Source: Sweltsa coloradensis
Lineage: Eukaryota > Arthropoda > Insecta > Plecoptera > Chloroperlidae
Direction: 5' to 3'
DNA length: 64,000 nt
Assembly: GCA_024449915.1 (NCBI GenBank)
Contig: JAMZAV010002212.1
Location: 124,001 to 188,000, forward strand
The notes below the pieces were generated by a model, which was not told where the DNA came from, did not search any database, and saw only the letters and a list, made by a program, of their open reading frames with translations. Below, piece after piece: positions 12,150 to 24,002 of the stretch. How positions within the stretch are numbered: the stretch's first letter is position 1; each line of letters begins with the position of its first letter. A program made the translations under genes and the position numbers.

Positions 12150-12660
12150 AGGGCTAGGCTCTATGCTACAACAGGCCACACTAAGTTGCAGACTATAGGC
12201 CTAGGGACCCACTCCAGAGCCTTGTGCAGAAGCTAGGGCCTAGGCAGACAACTTATTTTAAGCGATTGTTGACAGTTGAATGTTGTTGATTAGGCCTAGG
12301 CCTATGAGAATTGCACCCGGAGAAGCTGACTGCAGCTTACCTAGACTAGCCTAGTCTTAAGCTTGATAGTCTGTCTGAAACTCTAGGCCTAGGCACCCAG
12401 AATGCCAGACGTTCAACAAGCCTAGGTCCAAGCTAGGCCTAGTAGGCCCTCTATGCGAGCTTGGTAAGCCTAACTTAGCCCCAAGGCCTATTCGCTTTGT
12501 TTGAGACAAAAAACACGAAACCGTTATGCTATCTTCGTTAACAACACGCTATTTCTATACCTAGGCCTATTCGTGATATAAAACACAATGATTTACTTGC
12601 TAGGCTACCGAAGCCTAGGAAGCCAACAGGGAATCGGCTAGGGGCCTAGGCCAAAAACTT
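12150..12660. repeat. TAGGCCTA-dense tract 1
   Basis: The palindrome AGGCCT, mostly as TAGGCCTA or CTAGGCCTAGG, occurs here at very high density without a fixed period. The motif is scattered through the whole window, and a second dense tract lies at 55420-56300. Function unknown. Confidence 0.6.
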
Positions 12661-12737
12661 GGCTCCAGCCTTTCGAGAGACGACTTATCAATACACACAC
12701 TTGCCTACTCTACGTCCGACACCTAATAACAGCTTAC

Positions 12738-12960
12738 CTAAACTTGTGCCCAATGTTGTCGTCACTATAGCAGTGGATTTTCAATGCTGATGACTAATAT
12801 TTTTTCTTCTAAAATGTTAAATACCGAGAATATGAAGGCATAAACAACCTGCCTCGGATTTCCAAGAACTGCACCTAAATATGGAAAATCGCAACCACGT
12901 GACTAGCTCCCGCTTGCGCAGTACGAACTGCGCTGATTCGTGTGGAGCGCAACTGTGGAA
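12738..12960 (-). promoter_or_regulatory. Possible promoter and first exon (minus strand)
   Basis: Around 12895-12945 there is an E-box CACGTG and a TGCGCA-rich stretch. Reading onward on the minus strand, the sequence reaches a consensus donor, TTTAG|GTAAGC, with the intron starting at 12737. No downstream exon with recognisable coding was found, so this is a weak call. Confidence 0.22.
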
Positions 12961-13470
12961 GTGGAAGTACAATCTAGAAACCACTAGAAACTATAAAAAA
13001 CTATCTTCTTGGACTCTAAAATTTAAATATTTTGATCCCAAAGAGGAAATACTTTATTTAAAAAAGATAGTCGACAATTTAATTCATTAATCACGAAATT
13101 CAATCCGTAATTTCGCATAAAACTAATTCTATTTAAAAAAAAGGGTCGATTACTAGTTCACCAACTGACTAACGTATTAGCATCAGTGGTTAGCATACAG
13201 CGCGGTGTGTTTGAAGTTTATAATTAATTGAAAAACATACACTTTATTTACATTATTTAATATAACATATTACTCTTCTTGGCATGATTGTCGTCCAAGT
13301 CTTATAATACGACTCATAATACATAGTTTTAAATATATATATATATTTTTTTATAAGAGAAGTATGCTAGTTATATAAAAATCATATAAAATTCAAAAAT
13401 ATATAGGCCAAACACTTGTTAGGCCTCCCTAGAGTTAAGTAAAAACTCAGATATTTATTTTCTTTAATTA

Positions 13471-13940
13471 TTGGATGAGCGTAGCTAAGATTCCATTCTA
13501 CTACACTGGAGAAAAAAATTCGGAATGTTTTTTTTTGTATTTTTGTCTGTTTGTTAACATGATTCCGGCTAAACCGATACTCCAATTGCGATGAAATTTT
13601 CTGAAGACCTTTGAAATCTCTGAACTTAGATCTGCCACGTGCGAAAAATCGATCGAAAGATTATTTCTCATGAAAATCGCAATTTTTTTTTTCATTTTTC
13701 TTGTTTTTTCTGTTTATATTTTTGTGTTTGTTAACATGATTCCGGCTAAACCGATACTTCAATTGCGATGAAATTTTCTGAGGTCTTCAAAATCTCTGAA
13801 CTTAGAACTGCCACGTTTTTTAGTGCAATCTAAAAATTATTTCTCATGAAAATCGCAATTTTACGAGTTTTTTCGATTTAAAAAAAAAACGTAAAACATT
13901 TCTTCAACTTATAACATCTACATCCTTTATTAGATTGTAA
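13471..13940 (+). mobile_element. GGATGAGCG-family element, 3'-truncated, internal duplication
   Basis: It starts TTGGATGAGCGTAGC like copies at 2902 and 33449 but lacks the CCTAGT end. A block with ATTCCGGCTAAACCGATACT is present twice, about 180 bp apart (about 13561 and 13739). The short open frames here are repeat artefacts. Confidence 0.6.
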
Positions 13941-14099
13941 TAGGGAACTAGCCTTCATTCCAGAAATCGAATATGTTAAAGATAACATCTAAAAAAAAAT
14001 AACATAAAAGTTTTTTTTTTGTCTAAGGTTAATACTTTTCTCAATATTTAACGCTGAAATTTGAATCTGGCTTCCCGCCAAAAGACAACACGAAAAGTA

Positions 14100-14215
14100 C
14101 TGTGACGTCAGACTGCTGACCGCAGCCTAGCGCAGACCCCATAGACATCCTATTATAATTTGCTAGACCAGCAGTCGGTGGTCCACTTCCGGTACAGTTG
14201 GAAGCCATCTTAAAA
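14100..14215. promoter_or_regulatory. Housekeeping-promoter-like motif cluster
   Basis: A perfect CRE (TGACGTCA, 14103-14110), an ETS-type CACTTCCGG near 14187 and a YY1-type GCCATCTT near 14205 lie within about 110 bp. On the minus strand the last motif reads AAGATGGCTTCC, a plausible start context opening about 55 codons. No exon is confirmed, and the motifs downstream of that ATG would be placed oddly for a minus-strand promoter. Confidence 0.22.
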
Positions 14216-14220
14216 TGACA

Positions 14221-17200
14221 GTTTACATGTTAATCAAATGGGACGTTTTGGGGCCAAAATAGTTCTCAAGATTGCCGCCAGGTTGCCGGGGAAAAGCATA
14301 CTACCTTTTAAAACACCAAATGTTTTACAAAACCCCCTTTTCAATCATTCGTATTTTTTTCCCTTTTGTTTAAAAAACCATCTGCAAAAAGCAAAAACCC
14401 CATTTTCAAACAATCCAGTAAAATACTTTTTTGCTTTAAAAAAGCAAAAATTTAAAACACCAAATCGCCATCTTGAAAGGGGCCCGGTTAGCCCTTCAAT
14501 TTTGCTACGCTCGCGCCTTTTGCGGAGGTATGGGAAAACTGCTAATCAAAGCCTACTATAGGGGTTTAATTCAATGGCCCCCCCAAAGGCCCGCCCCCGC
14601 TATCTAGATATAAAGGGTTTAGATATTCTACCATCCGTGGGGCGGTGGGCCCAAACACATCCAGCAGACATTTTTGGCCGGGTCACGGGCGCCCGCTGCC
14701 CATTCCTGCTATCTTTTTCTAAATGACCTTTTTGGGAATTGAATTTAAAAAAAAATGGCGCTTTTAAAAGGGGAAAGGGTTACCAAATTTTGTTTAAACC
14801 CCATCTAAAAACACCGGAAAAGTATTTATATATGGGGCCAAAAAACAAAACAGGTGAAAATAATGGTAAAGGCAAAAAAGACGAAAATATTTTAAAGGGA
14901 GTCGTGGGGCCCCTCTACCTCCCGCTGAAAATTCACATTACCGTTGTGAAACCACTTTAAATGAAAGAAAATAAATTTTAAATTGGTCTCCTAGTACTTT
15001 TTTTTTTGGGCAGGTTTTTCCTATGAGTTTTCAAATTTTAAACCTCGGATTATTAAAACCCCTTAGGCCCTTTAAAAGAAACCTCATTTTCTCGGGGGGA
15101 AATAAAAAAAAAAAGGGAATTTGTGACTTCTCCCATGTGAAAAACGCCTCTTCCCTTTTAGGCCCCCTAGGGCCTGGGATTTAAATAACCCCAAAGGCCC
15201 AAATTTTGCTGCGAGAATATTTGGCCGACCCTAACAGAAGCTTATAGGAAATTCCTTGTAAATTTAAAAAAGCTAGTAGCCCAAATTTAATATTTATTTG
15301 CATAAAATTTGGTCTTCCAAAACGTAGAGTAAATTTGTAGAGGGGGCGTCCTCCTAAAAAACTTTCCCTCGTGCTGCGTTTGAACAATTTTTTTTCCCCC
15401 CCGCCCCCCCCCCCTTTGTTTGTCGTTTGGTTCTTTTTGCACGTGAAAAAAATAATCTTCTCCGGTGTTTCTACAGTGGTAGCCTTTCCCCCTCTTGGTA
15501 GACCTAGGCCCTTTTACCTAGGGCCGGTAGGCCTATCACAAAACGCCCAGGCCTAGGCGCATTTTTAAATTAAAAAATCTAAAGCCCTAAAAAACATCAA
15601 TGATTAAATGATATCTTCCATAAATCAACCAAAAAAAATTTGGGGCTAAGGTACAGGAAATCCCCTCGGCCTATACCTGGGCTAGGCTGGGGTCTGGGGG
15701 CACCCCCCCAAAGGACTTTTTAAAAGTTTTGGTTTACCAAACCAGAGCAAAGACACGGGCCAAAGGGGGTTGGGCCTAGCCTAGCGCACCCTTTTAAAAT
15801 GACTGTACCATAGAAATAACCAGTGGCTTTTTCCCCACCTTTGAAAAATAATCGTTTTTCTAGTAAAAGGCCCGGGTAGACGCACTGTCAAAATCAAGGG
15901 TTCGCCCATTTTGTCATCTTTCGTGTTTTTTGGGCCCAAAATGTCCGTTTTTTTGATGGCCTTTCCACGGATTGCCTCTAGGCTTCGCTCCCCGCCCCCA
16001 CGGCCGCTCGTCGAGCTTTTTTTTGGGTTGTTGTTGTGTATTTTCCCAAACTCCCAACGATGACCCTGCTGCAAGCTACGCAACGCAGTTGAACCAAGAA
16101 CGAGCGTTTGCGCGGGGGTTAAAAACCCTATAACTTTGTCCCCCGTAGTTACCACGGAGTTTTTTAAAAAAAATCCTTTTATTTTTGAAGTTTTTTTTAA
16201 CTGTGTTCTATAAAAAATAAAAATGAAAACTGAATTTGAGACCAAGGCTAGTTCCCTTTTTTTTTTTGACATAACCTTAATTTTATGAATTAATATTTTC
16301 ATGTGGGAAAATTTTGGGGGGCAAATCCCCAAAATTTTTTTTCTCATGAAAATCGCAATTTTAAAAAGCTTTTTTCGTTAAAAAAAATGTCTGGGCTTAT
16401 TAAACCCACATGCTTTATCCGATTGTTTTCTGATTTTTTAACAGAACCTTAAATTTTTTAAAATATTCGTGTGAAATTTGAGCGAAATCGAAAAATTATT
16501 TCTCATGGAAATCGCAATTTTACGCTTTTTTCTCTTAAAAAACTTCTTTGGCATATAACAACTACATGCTTAACCAAATTGTTATGATTTTTTTTTTCAG
16601 GGAAAAACAAAAAAAAACACACAAAACCCTGACAAACTCAATTTCACCAAATTTCGGGTCAAACTAACAACGCGCCTGAAAAAGCGTTTGCGAAGCTTCC
16701 TAGTTATATGCCAAACACATTGGTCATTATTGGGGTCAACAGGTAAAGGGTGGGTTTTTTGACCCTTCCCCCAAAAAAAATTTTTTTCAAATTTAATTGT
16801 TTTTTTGGTTTTTAATTTCAAAGATAATACAAATAATTTAATGTTATTCTAATATTTGGGAATTATTTTTTGCGTCATTTTATCAATCATTATCAACAAA
16901 TACGTCACCACAGAGCCAGTGTCGCTTGTCAGTTTCATGCCTTCGCTTGGATGAGGCTCTTCATATGTTTTCTAAAATTATATTTCACTCATACTATTTA
17001 AATTTTGGTTTGTAATATATACTATCAGATGTGCAATTGTCACACCTTGCACACCGCCAGTACAAACACTAGTTGAGTTTAAACTTTGAAATATAAAACT
17101 ACCGATAAAAAGTCATCAAAATTTGGGTTTAAAAATAAAAAATTCCCTTTTCCATATTATATTGCAAAGTGACTTAAGCAAAAACCAAAACAGTATGGCC

Positions 17201-17671
17201 AAAGTTAAAGTTGCTTGTATTCAACTCGAATTTTGCAATCAAGATATTGGACCGAGTCCTTTTATACACAGCCCTCGGATGTTCCCTTTCAAAATTTGTC
17301 CTACTCCAAAAACACCTGGTTAGGGGCATGCATTGCACGCTGGAGGTTTTCCCATGAGACGGGGTTTTTTTTTAAGGTCCCGCTTTTGTTTTTTTATGTT
17401 TCCCTTTTAAAAAATTTTCACTACCTAGTGGGTTTAAACCCTATTCATGAAAGTTTTCTGGAAATGCAAAACGTTGCCAAAATTTAAAAGATTTGGGGTT
17501 TCCCTAGGGAAATCAAACCCAAAATTTATTCATTTCATGTGAAAAAAAAATATTTTAGAGTTGGGTTTTGGGAGAGCAAAAACCCAAATTGTTTAGTTGG
17601 CCCTCGTAAAAAGGGGGGGGGCGTCCCCCGCGCTCTTCGACTTCCCTTTGATGGACCCCCTTGCTCTTTGG
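14221..17671. other. Error-like block with exaggerated homopolymers
   Basis: From about 14221 the sequence is dominated by runs such as cccc, gggg, tttttttt and aaaaaa, and the one familiar repeat inside it (about 16268-16704) is distorted relative to other copies. About 16860-17100 looks normal. It reads like a low-quality consensus or gap-fill rather than natural sequence. Open frames here (for example 15781-16347) match no family I know, and I do not call genes in it. Confidence 0.5.
16268..16704 (+). mobile_element. GGATGAGCG-family element, distorted copy
   Basis: Recognisable phrases (TTAATTTTATGAATTAATAT, ACATGCTTTATCCGATTG) lead to an end AGCGTTTGCGAAGCTTCCTAG like that of the copy at 33449-34673. 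The copy is partial and carries unusual base changes. Confidence 0.55.
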
Positions 17672-20440
17672 GGCTAGAAGACTGTACATCTCAATTGCAC
17701 AGCATGATATGAGCTGTTGCATGAGCATGATAGTAGTTTTTGAATAGGTATACCCTCAGTAGTGATTTTAAATAGGAAATACTAAACTTACTCTAAAACT
17801 ATTATTTTAAAATTTGATTCCATTGTAAATAATATTTTTAAGCTGATTACAACTAAAAGCTCAAAAGTTTCTAAGAAATAAATCCACACTAAAGAATATT
17901 AAACAAACTTGTAGGTCAAAAATCAGAGCTCAATTTTAGTTAGTTTTACATTATGCACAGGAGGGTTTCAGGGCAAAACATCTATCGCTGGATCGGAACA
18001 TGCTGTGGGTGCCCTACTCCACAGCAATCTGAATCCACAACTAGTGGAAGACATGGAATGACCACCAAATTATTATGTCATTTTTTTTTCTTATCTAGTT
18101 TTTTCCCTTGAATTTTGAACAATTTAAATTCAAATAGGTACACAACTTTTAAAGTAATAAACTTAACTATAGGCCTAGTGTACAGTGATGAAGGAGGAAA
18201 CAGAATATGACAGGATCATACTAGACTGTCGAGAGGTCAACTTAAAATATTCACCAGTATGGCAAGGTGTAGCGGTAGCCTATAGTGACAAAAACAAATT
18301 GTACACATGGAAATAAATAGTGAAAGATTATAATAAAAAAATGTATTCACAGATATTGTACAATCATGTCCGATACAAGTAAGAAAAATAACAGGTGAAA
18401 TTGTACTTGGTTTATTAATATATTGTGTTTCATCAATGTTTGGCAATGTAAATAATGTGAACAATAAAACTGCCGACTAAAAAATAATTCACGTTCTAAA
18501 AGACAACTTTTAAAAATATTTGGTTTACACCTGACTAAATCAAGTATTTTGAGCATTCAGATTTTATTAGATGTACCACAATGAAATGGCAAAAACAAAT
18601 ATTGTATCCCATGAGAATTAAAATGAAATGAAATGAGTCTATGAAAATAAAAGTACTTTTAGTTTTTACAAGCATAATATAGTCTTATTATTAAGGCTTA
18701 TTATTGTTTTAAAAATATATAAACTATGAAAATAAACAACGTAACATTTCAACATCCAAGAAAATAACAGACAATATATTATTTAATACAATCCAGAAGC
18801 TAAGAAATCAATTCCACCTATGGTCGTGTTTCCCGATTTACCAGATCGAGAGACAATTTATATTCTTCTTTTGTTAAACAAATACTAACAAGAAATGTGC
18901 TAGTTCACCAAGAGTCCAAGACATGGCTAAATTATTGAATAAAATTATAATGATAAAGTGAAGCATTTCCATTCCAAGTAAAAGAGTAAATATTTAATAA
19001 TTGAAACCATAAAATAATTGATGTTTTTGATTAGTGAACCACCTATAAACACAAGACAAACATAAAATATTTGATCACAAAAACATTGAGGCTGGGCATC
19101 GATGTAAAATGAAAACAACAACGTCAAAGACAAATAATCACTGTCACATTGTGATGTTGAAACTTTTCCAACATTGAATTCAAAAATCAAAAATAAATAA
19201 AGATATATATAAAAAAAAATTAGTAAATACAAATTACTCGATACATCTGTAAAGCAAGCTATCTGTGTCATGTTAAGACCACACATTATTATGCTACTAT
19301 GACCTCTACAGCAGAAACTAGTCATGCCCACAAGTATGAAAATGGCGCCCAAAAGATTCCCGATTATTAATCGACGCCCAGTCTTAGATTACGGTATATA
19401 ATAATAACTGTGCATCTAGGCAGATGCACATATTATCAAGTGAGTAGGCCCACAGAAGTTGTTTGAGTTTGTAATACAATGTTGCAGCAGTGGATTAGGA
19501 ATTTCCCCCCCTAAAGAGATGGAATGACACATAAATATTTGTCAACATTATGTAGGCCTATTCATATTTTTGATTTAACATTTTTAAATATGGATGAATA
19601 CTGAAAATCATTAGTCAATAATATTTCGGTAGTCGACAATGGAAATATTATTGAATTGCATACTTTCTAAAAAAAATCCGAATTGCAATCAATCTTAAAC
19701 ACATCACATCACACTAACACGATACCTAGTTCGAAAATTAATAATTTTAATTTTATCGTTGTGCATCCTCATTTTCAACTATTTTAATGCATGTAGTTCA
19801 CTGGAACAGTCTGAAGTCAGCCTCTGAATATTGTCATGGACTATTTGGTGAACAAATATTTAAATCACAAAGAGGTCACCAAATATGTTCACATTTAAAT
19901 TTACATGCTCCACACAAAAACTCTTGTCTTAAGAACAATGTTTTAGAGTACACAGAGAATTTTCAAATATTTAAGCAAAAAAATACAACTTTCATTTGAT
20001 ATGGAATGAACTAACTACAAGTTTACAGTAGGCCTACCTCCTTGTATAGATAACAGGTGTCTGCTACACCATGGAAGGTTCAATACCGGTACCTTTCCAT
20101 AATGCAGTGAAACAAAGACATAAAAGCTCACATACTACCGTACATCAATGTTGGCATCCTGCCACACAAAAACAGATTGTCACATTAAAAATACAAATCC
20201 AATTTTCATAAACGTATTGTGTTTTGAATGAATTTTAATTACAACTGTAGTTGTGGTAGCACCAATCTAGGAATTTTATGCCAGATATTTTTAGGGCAGT
20301 ACAAAAGAACCCAAACAATGTCAATGAGTAAAAGAAAAAGAGCCTTCCACACATGATTTTATATTTAAGCAATAATTGCAATTTTAACATTAAATATCAC
20401 TTAAATGTTTGTGCCTCCTTACTAAAAGAATACTAAACAA
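17672..20440. other. No gene or repeat recognised
   Basis: AT-rich sequence with only short open frames and no family signature, splice-supported exon or clear repeat boundary. Confidence 0.4.
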
Positions 20441-20812
20441 TTAATAAAATAAATAAATAAATAAATAAATAAAATAAAGCTGTTTTTGAATCTACTACAG
20501 TCAGATAACTGATTTTCAGTGGGGACTTGAATTTAATTACCAATCCAGCCCTGTCTGCGGAGACACCTCAAAGAGAGAATAATGGCCGAGCAGAGGTCCG
20601 TAAATAAAGTAGGTCCAAGTGGCTGGACACGATTCACCGGTGGGCGACGCCAGAAACAACAAGGCTGATTCGGAACATTGATACAATTTTGAATTTATTA
20701 TGTGCTTCCTAGCTAGGTTGGCTCTAAAGTTACAGTTCAAGGTTCAAACCAGAGACATTTTGCAATGAAAGCAGGGACTCTATGCACTTGACCAACAAGC
20801 TATTGGGCACCA
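20441..20812 (-). mobile_element. tRNA-headed SINE, copy A (minus strand)
   Basis: An (AATA)n tail lies at 20441-20474. The body shares phrases such as TGATTTTCAGTGGGGAC with the copies at 25632-26045 and 35470-35892. The degenerate tRNA-like head lies near 20740-20812. It is non-coding. Confidence 0.6.
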
Positions 20813-22195
20813 AATCGACATGTAGATCGCAGCACTGGCGGCGCGCTACGTCACAACATGGCTGGCGTAATTGTGATTCCGGGCTGGAGCGTATATGGCG
20901 CTAACGTGTGTTAGTCGCGCCGGTTATGACAATTCGGGGATTATTTCCGATCTGTTTACTAACATTTACCTTTCTCGCACACGCATTAAATAAGATGTAT
21001 ATTTTCATCTACGGTTTGCATTTGTTACGCTCTTATACAACCACAAGTAGGCGTAATTGCGTAGGTAGGCCAACTATAGCCAAAATTGAACCTTCCTATT
21101 CCTATATTTCTGAATGGGATAGGGATGAAATGTAAAATATTATATAATAATATCATCATAATAGTTGGGTATATTATTATGTTTGAGCGTAAGAATATTC
21201 AGAAAATAATTCATAAGCAGATTATTATTTATTATTTAATTACTACTATAAGTAAAGTTGCCAGCCAAAATTGGTATTGGTCCAAGGAATTATTACCAAA
21301 TTTGAATTTAGACGAATGTTAAATTTTTGAAGTGAAACGAGTCTGTTTGTTGTATCAAGAAATATTTTGCAACAAATTGATATAACACTGAACAGCTGAA
21401 GTGCAAGGTGCAATATTTAACGTTTTCCCGCGATAATGTAATAACAATAAATAGTACAACTTGTATTATTTTCATCATATTCCCTGAAAATGTCAATAAA
21501 TTAGGCCTACATCTATGCTATAATCCGGATGTTGTCCATTTGTAATCATCGACAAAATGTGCTTTATTCAGTATATGACGAAACTTCTAAAAATACTTGG
21601 CTGCAGAAATTGGTATTTACTATGAAAAATGTTAAACGAAAACGATTTTTCCGAATTAATTACTATGTACATAGGCCTACCTTTTTTGTTGTTGCTAAAA
21701 ACGCACTACAGTGTAGTAATTTTGAGGTAGCCCATCACATACAAAACAAATTGAATGTAGGCCTATGTGCTATGTAGGCCTGTATGTGTAACAATTGGGA
21801 ATGGTGTGATAGCCTATTGGCATGAGCATAAATTAAAATTATTGTCTGAAATTGTAAAACACGATTTAATATGAGTGTCAGTGACGGGTAAAAAACAATA
21901 AGTATAATTATTAAAAAATGAACATAAATAAATAATAAATCTATCAAACACAACGGGAAAACTCAGTGGGTGACACCACACTGTCATCTGACTATATGTT
22001 TTCGGAGTTTAATAATGTTTTTATTAAGAGTAGGCCCTACCGAAATTTAAATTGAGAGCACGATAATTTAAAAGTTGTTATTTAAGTGTAAAGAGTTGTA
22101 TTTTAAAAGAGAAATGTAGGCCAATGCTTAACCATTCGAGACATAACCCTTGCGTCAGGTGTCCACTTTATGGTGCACTTACAGGCCCCATTCTT
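20813..22195. other. No gene confirmed; short CpG-rich patch
   Basis: 20830-20960 is CpG-rich with TACGTCAC and an ACATGGCTGGCG start-like context, but the frame closes after 18 codons and no convincing donor follows. The rest is AT-rich and unremarkable. Confidence 0.25.
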
Positions 22196-22258
22196 TCATT
22201 TAAAATTTGTTTTCTTGTGATAACCATAGCACAAATATGTCTTTATTTTATTTCTTAC

Positions 22259-22440
22259 GTTCAACATCCGTAAACAAAACGTATCACGCCGAAAACTAAA
22301 CTTTTTAGTTACATCTACACGTTCTTCCACGTTATTTGCCGCTGTCTCCACCTGAGTAATCACTACTGCTAGGGTTCTACGTTCCGCCAACAGGGCCGCG
22401 CTAGTGTGCTTTTTGGTGCCAAATACAAATAACACGAGTC
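22259..22440 (-). CDS. Possible orphan coding exon, unidentified
   Basis: On the minus strand the frame open through 22567-22196 has codon-like composition. It encodes a hydrophobic stretch (PVLLIGLVLFVFG) and then a polar stretch (AALLAERRTLAVV, QVETAANNVEERV). It reaches a good splice donor, TTGAAC|GTAAGA, with the exon ending at 22259. I do not recognise the family. The upstream edge is uncertain because the frame enters a 62-bp minisatellite whose unit is not a multiple of three, so the true exon start cannot be fixed. It could be a membrane-protein exon or a chance open frame. Confidence 0.25.
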
Positions 22441-22608
22441 CAATCAATAAGACAGGTGTAGGTGTGAAACAACCTACAAGTGGCTCCAGCTTGACACGAG
22501 TCCAATCAATAAGACAGGTGTAGGTGTGAAACAACCTACAAGTGGCTCCAGCTTGACACGAGTCCAATCAATAAGGTGTGAAACAACCTACAAGTGGCTC
22601 CAGCTTGG
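22432..22608. repeat. 62-bp minisatellite, 2.8 units
   Basis: Three consecutive copies begin CACGAGTCCAATCAATAAG. The first two are full and nearly identical. The third lacks the GACAGGTGTA segment. This points to recent tandem duplication. Confidence 0.85.
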
Positions 22609-22625
22609 TGCTAGCACAACACTAT

Positions 22626-23690
22626 CCAGCAACTTTCATTTTAAAAATCCCAAACATGCCTAATTTATCTTGAAATCAGCTACAATCTTATGGGGTTAGT
22701 TAGGAGTCTATTTAGAAACCCACGCTGAGCGTTCGGTTGCACTAGGTGACAGAAGCAGACCGCGATTTCAAAGTTGCTATGCTAACACTGAAAATAGAGA
22801 CTTTTACAAGTAGAACTTGCTTAAAGTTTCTCTAGAAAAATGGTTTCATTAGATCACTTATCCTTAAGATGGTTGGGTGAGCTCAGGCAAACTCTTTTGA
22901 CAATGTTAAAATTAATGTCCATTGAAAAAAGTTTGATTGCCTAATCCAGCAATTTTCACAGCTTTTGGGATCAACTTTTGGAACTCTAATTTCCACCCAA
23001 ACAATTTGAAACTTTAGGATATTGATCACAAAGGACATTTGCATGTCTCTTATCAGACAACATTTACACAAATTACAAATCTTCATACGGTAAAAATTGG
23101 TGGCCCAAAAGCGTTTTACAATAAACCTTCATATTTTGCATTAAAAACTGGATTGTCAGAGCTAGTCCACGTCAAAATATCCAGAAAGTTGAATCACCGG
23201 TAATTAATTAATAAACAGACAAAATTCTAATGGCTGTCTTGCATGGTTTTGACAGGAAGCTGACTGTCTGATTGATTGTGTGCGCGGTTCTGCGCGATGA
23301 CGTCACGCATAGGCTAATCGTAACTAACCCCTTCTGACCCCATGTAAACAACCAGTACAATATTTTCTAGTTGCAACACGGATACAACAGCAATTACCAA
23401 ATATATGTATGAAAACATGCAAGCAAAGAGAAGCAAATACATGTATAAACGAAAATCACACTTAAGTTTAGGTTACAACTAGGCAAATATGTACTTTGCA
23501 TGGAGGGGCTACCATTGGATGTTTAAAAACACACTCAGTACCTACAGTATACTATTTTGAAATGATTCAACAATTTGGCAATTGATGGCAATTCTTTTAT
23601 ATTATTAAACAGTAACTTTCAGTCTTGTATATTTTTCTTCATAAACAACTTGTATACAGGATAAAACAATATTTAATAAACAATTACCTC
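22626..23690. other. No gene or repeat recognised
   Basis: AT-rich sequence without a recognisable exon. A perfect CRE octamer is present at 23298-23305. Confidence 0.35.
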
Positions 23691-24002
23691 CACATGGAAC
23701 TGGCAAGACGTCAAGCGGCTCGACAAATAAAGGTTTAAACCAAGGTCCCTGTGGAAACTAGTCCCCCCTCCCCCCCCCCCCCCCCCGTGGCTAGGAAACG
23801 TAACGACATTAAGTGTGCTCTCGAGTACTGATTTGAATAAATGTACTAATGTAGACCCAACATGGAACTGGCAAGACGTCAAGCGGCTCGACAAATAAAG
23901 GTTTAAACCAAGGTCCCTGTGGGAACTACCGTAAGTCCCCCCTTCACCCCCCATGGCTAGGAATTGTAACGACATTAAATGTGCTCTCGAGTGCTGATTT
24001 GA
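23691..24002. repeat. ~167-bp tandem duplication with poly-C
   Basis: Two copies of a block starting ACATGGAACTGGCAAGACGT lie at about 23691-23834 and 23858-24002. The first contains a long C run near 23768-23786, and in the second the run is broken up. The minus-strand glycine-rich open frame over it is an artefact of the C run. Confidence 0.85.

Noticed and set aside
12150..12660. TAGGCC words as interstitial telomere repeats (TTAGG-like)
   Set aside because: No tandem TTAGG array and no fixed period. The words are palindromic and dispersed.
15781..16347. 188-codon minus-strand frame
   Set aside because: It lies in the error-like block, crosses a distorted repeat and shows no family wording.
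5054..23305. Four perfect TGACGTCA octamers (5054, 10376, 14103, 23298) as a regulatory programme
   Set aside because: More than expected for AT-rich DNA, but there is no shared gene context. Only the 14103 site lies in a convincing motif cluster.
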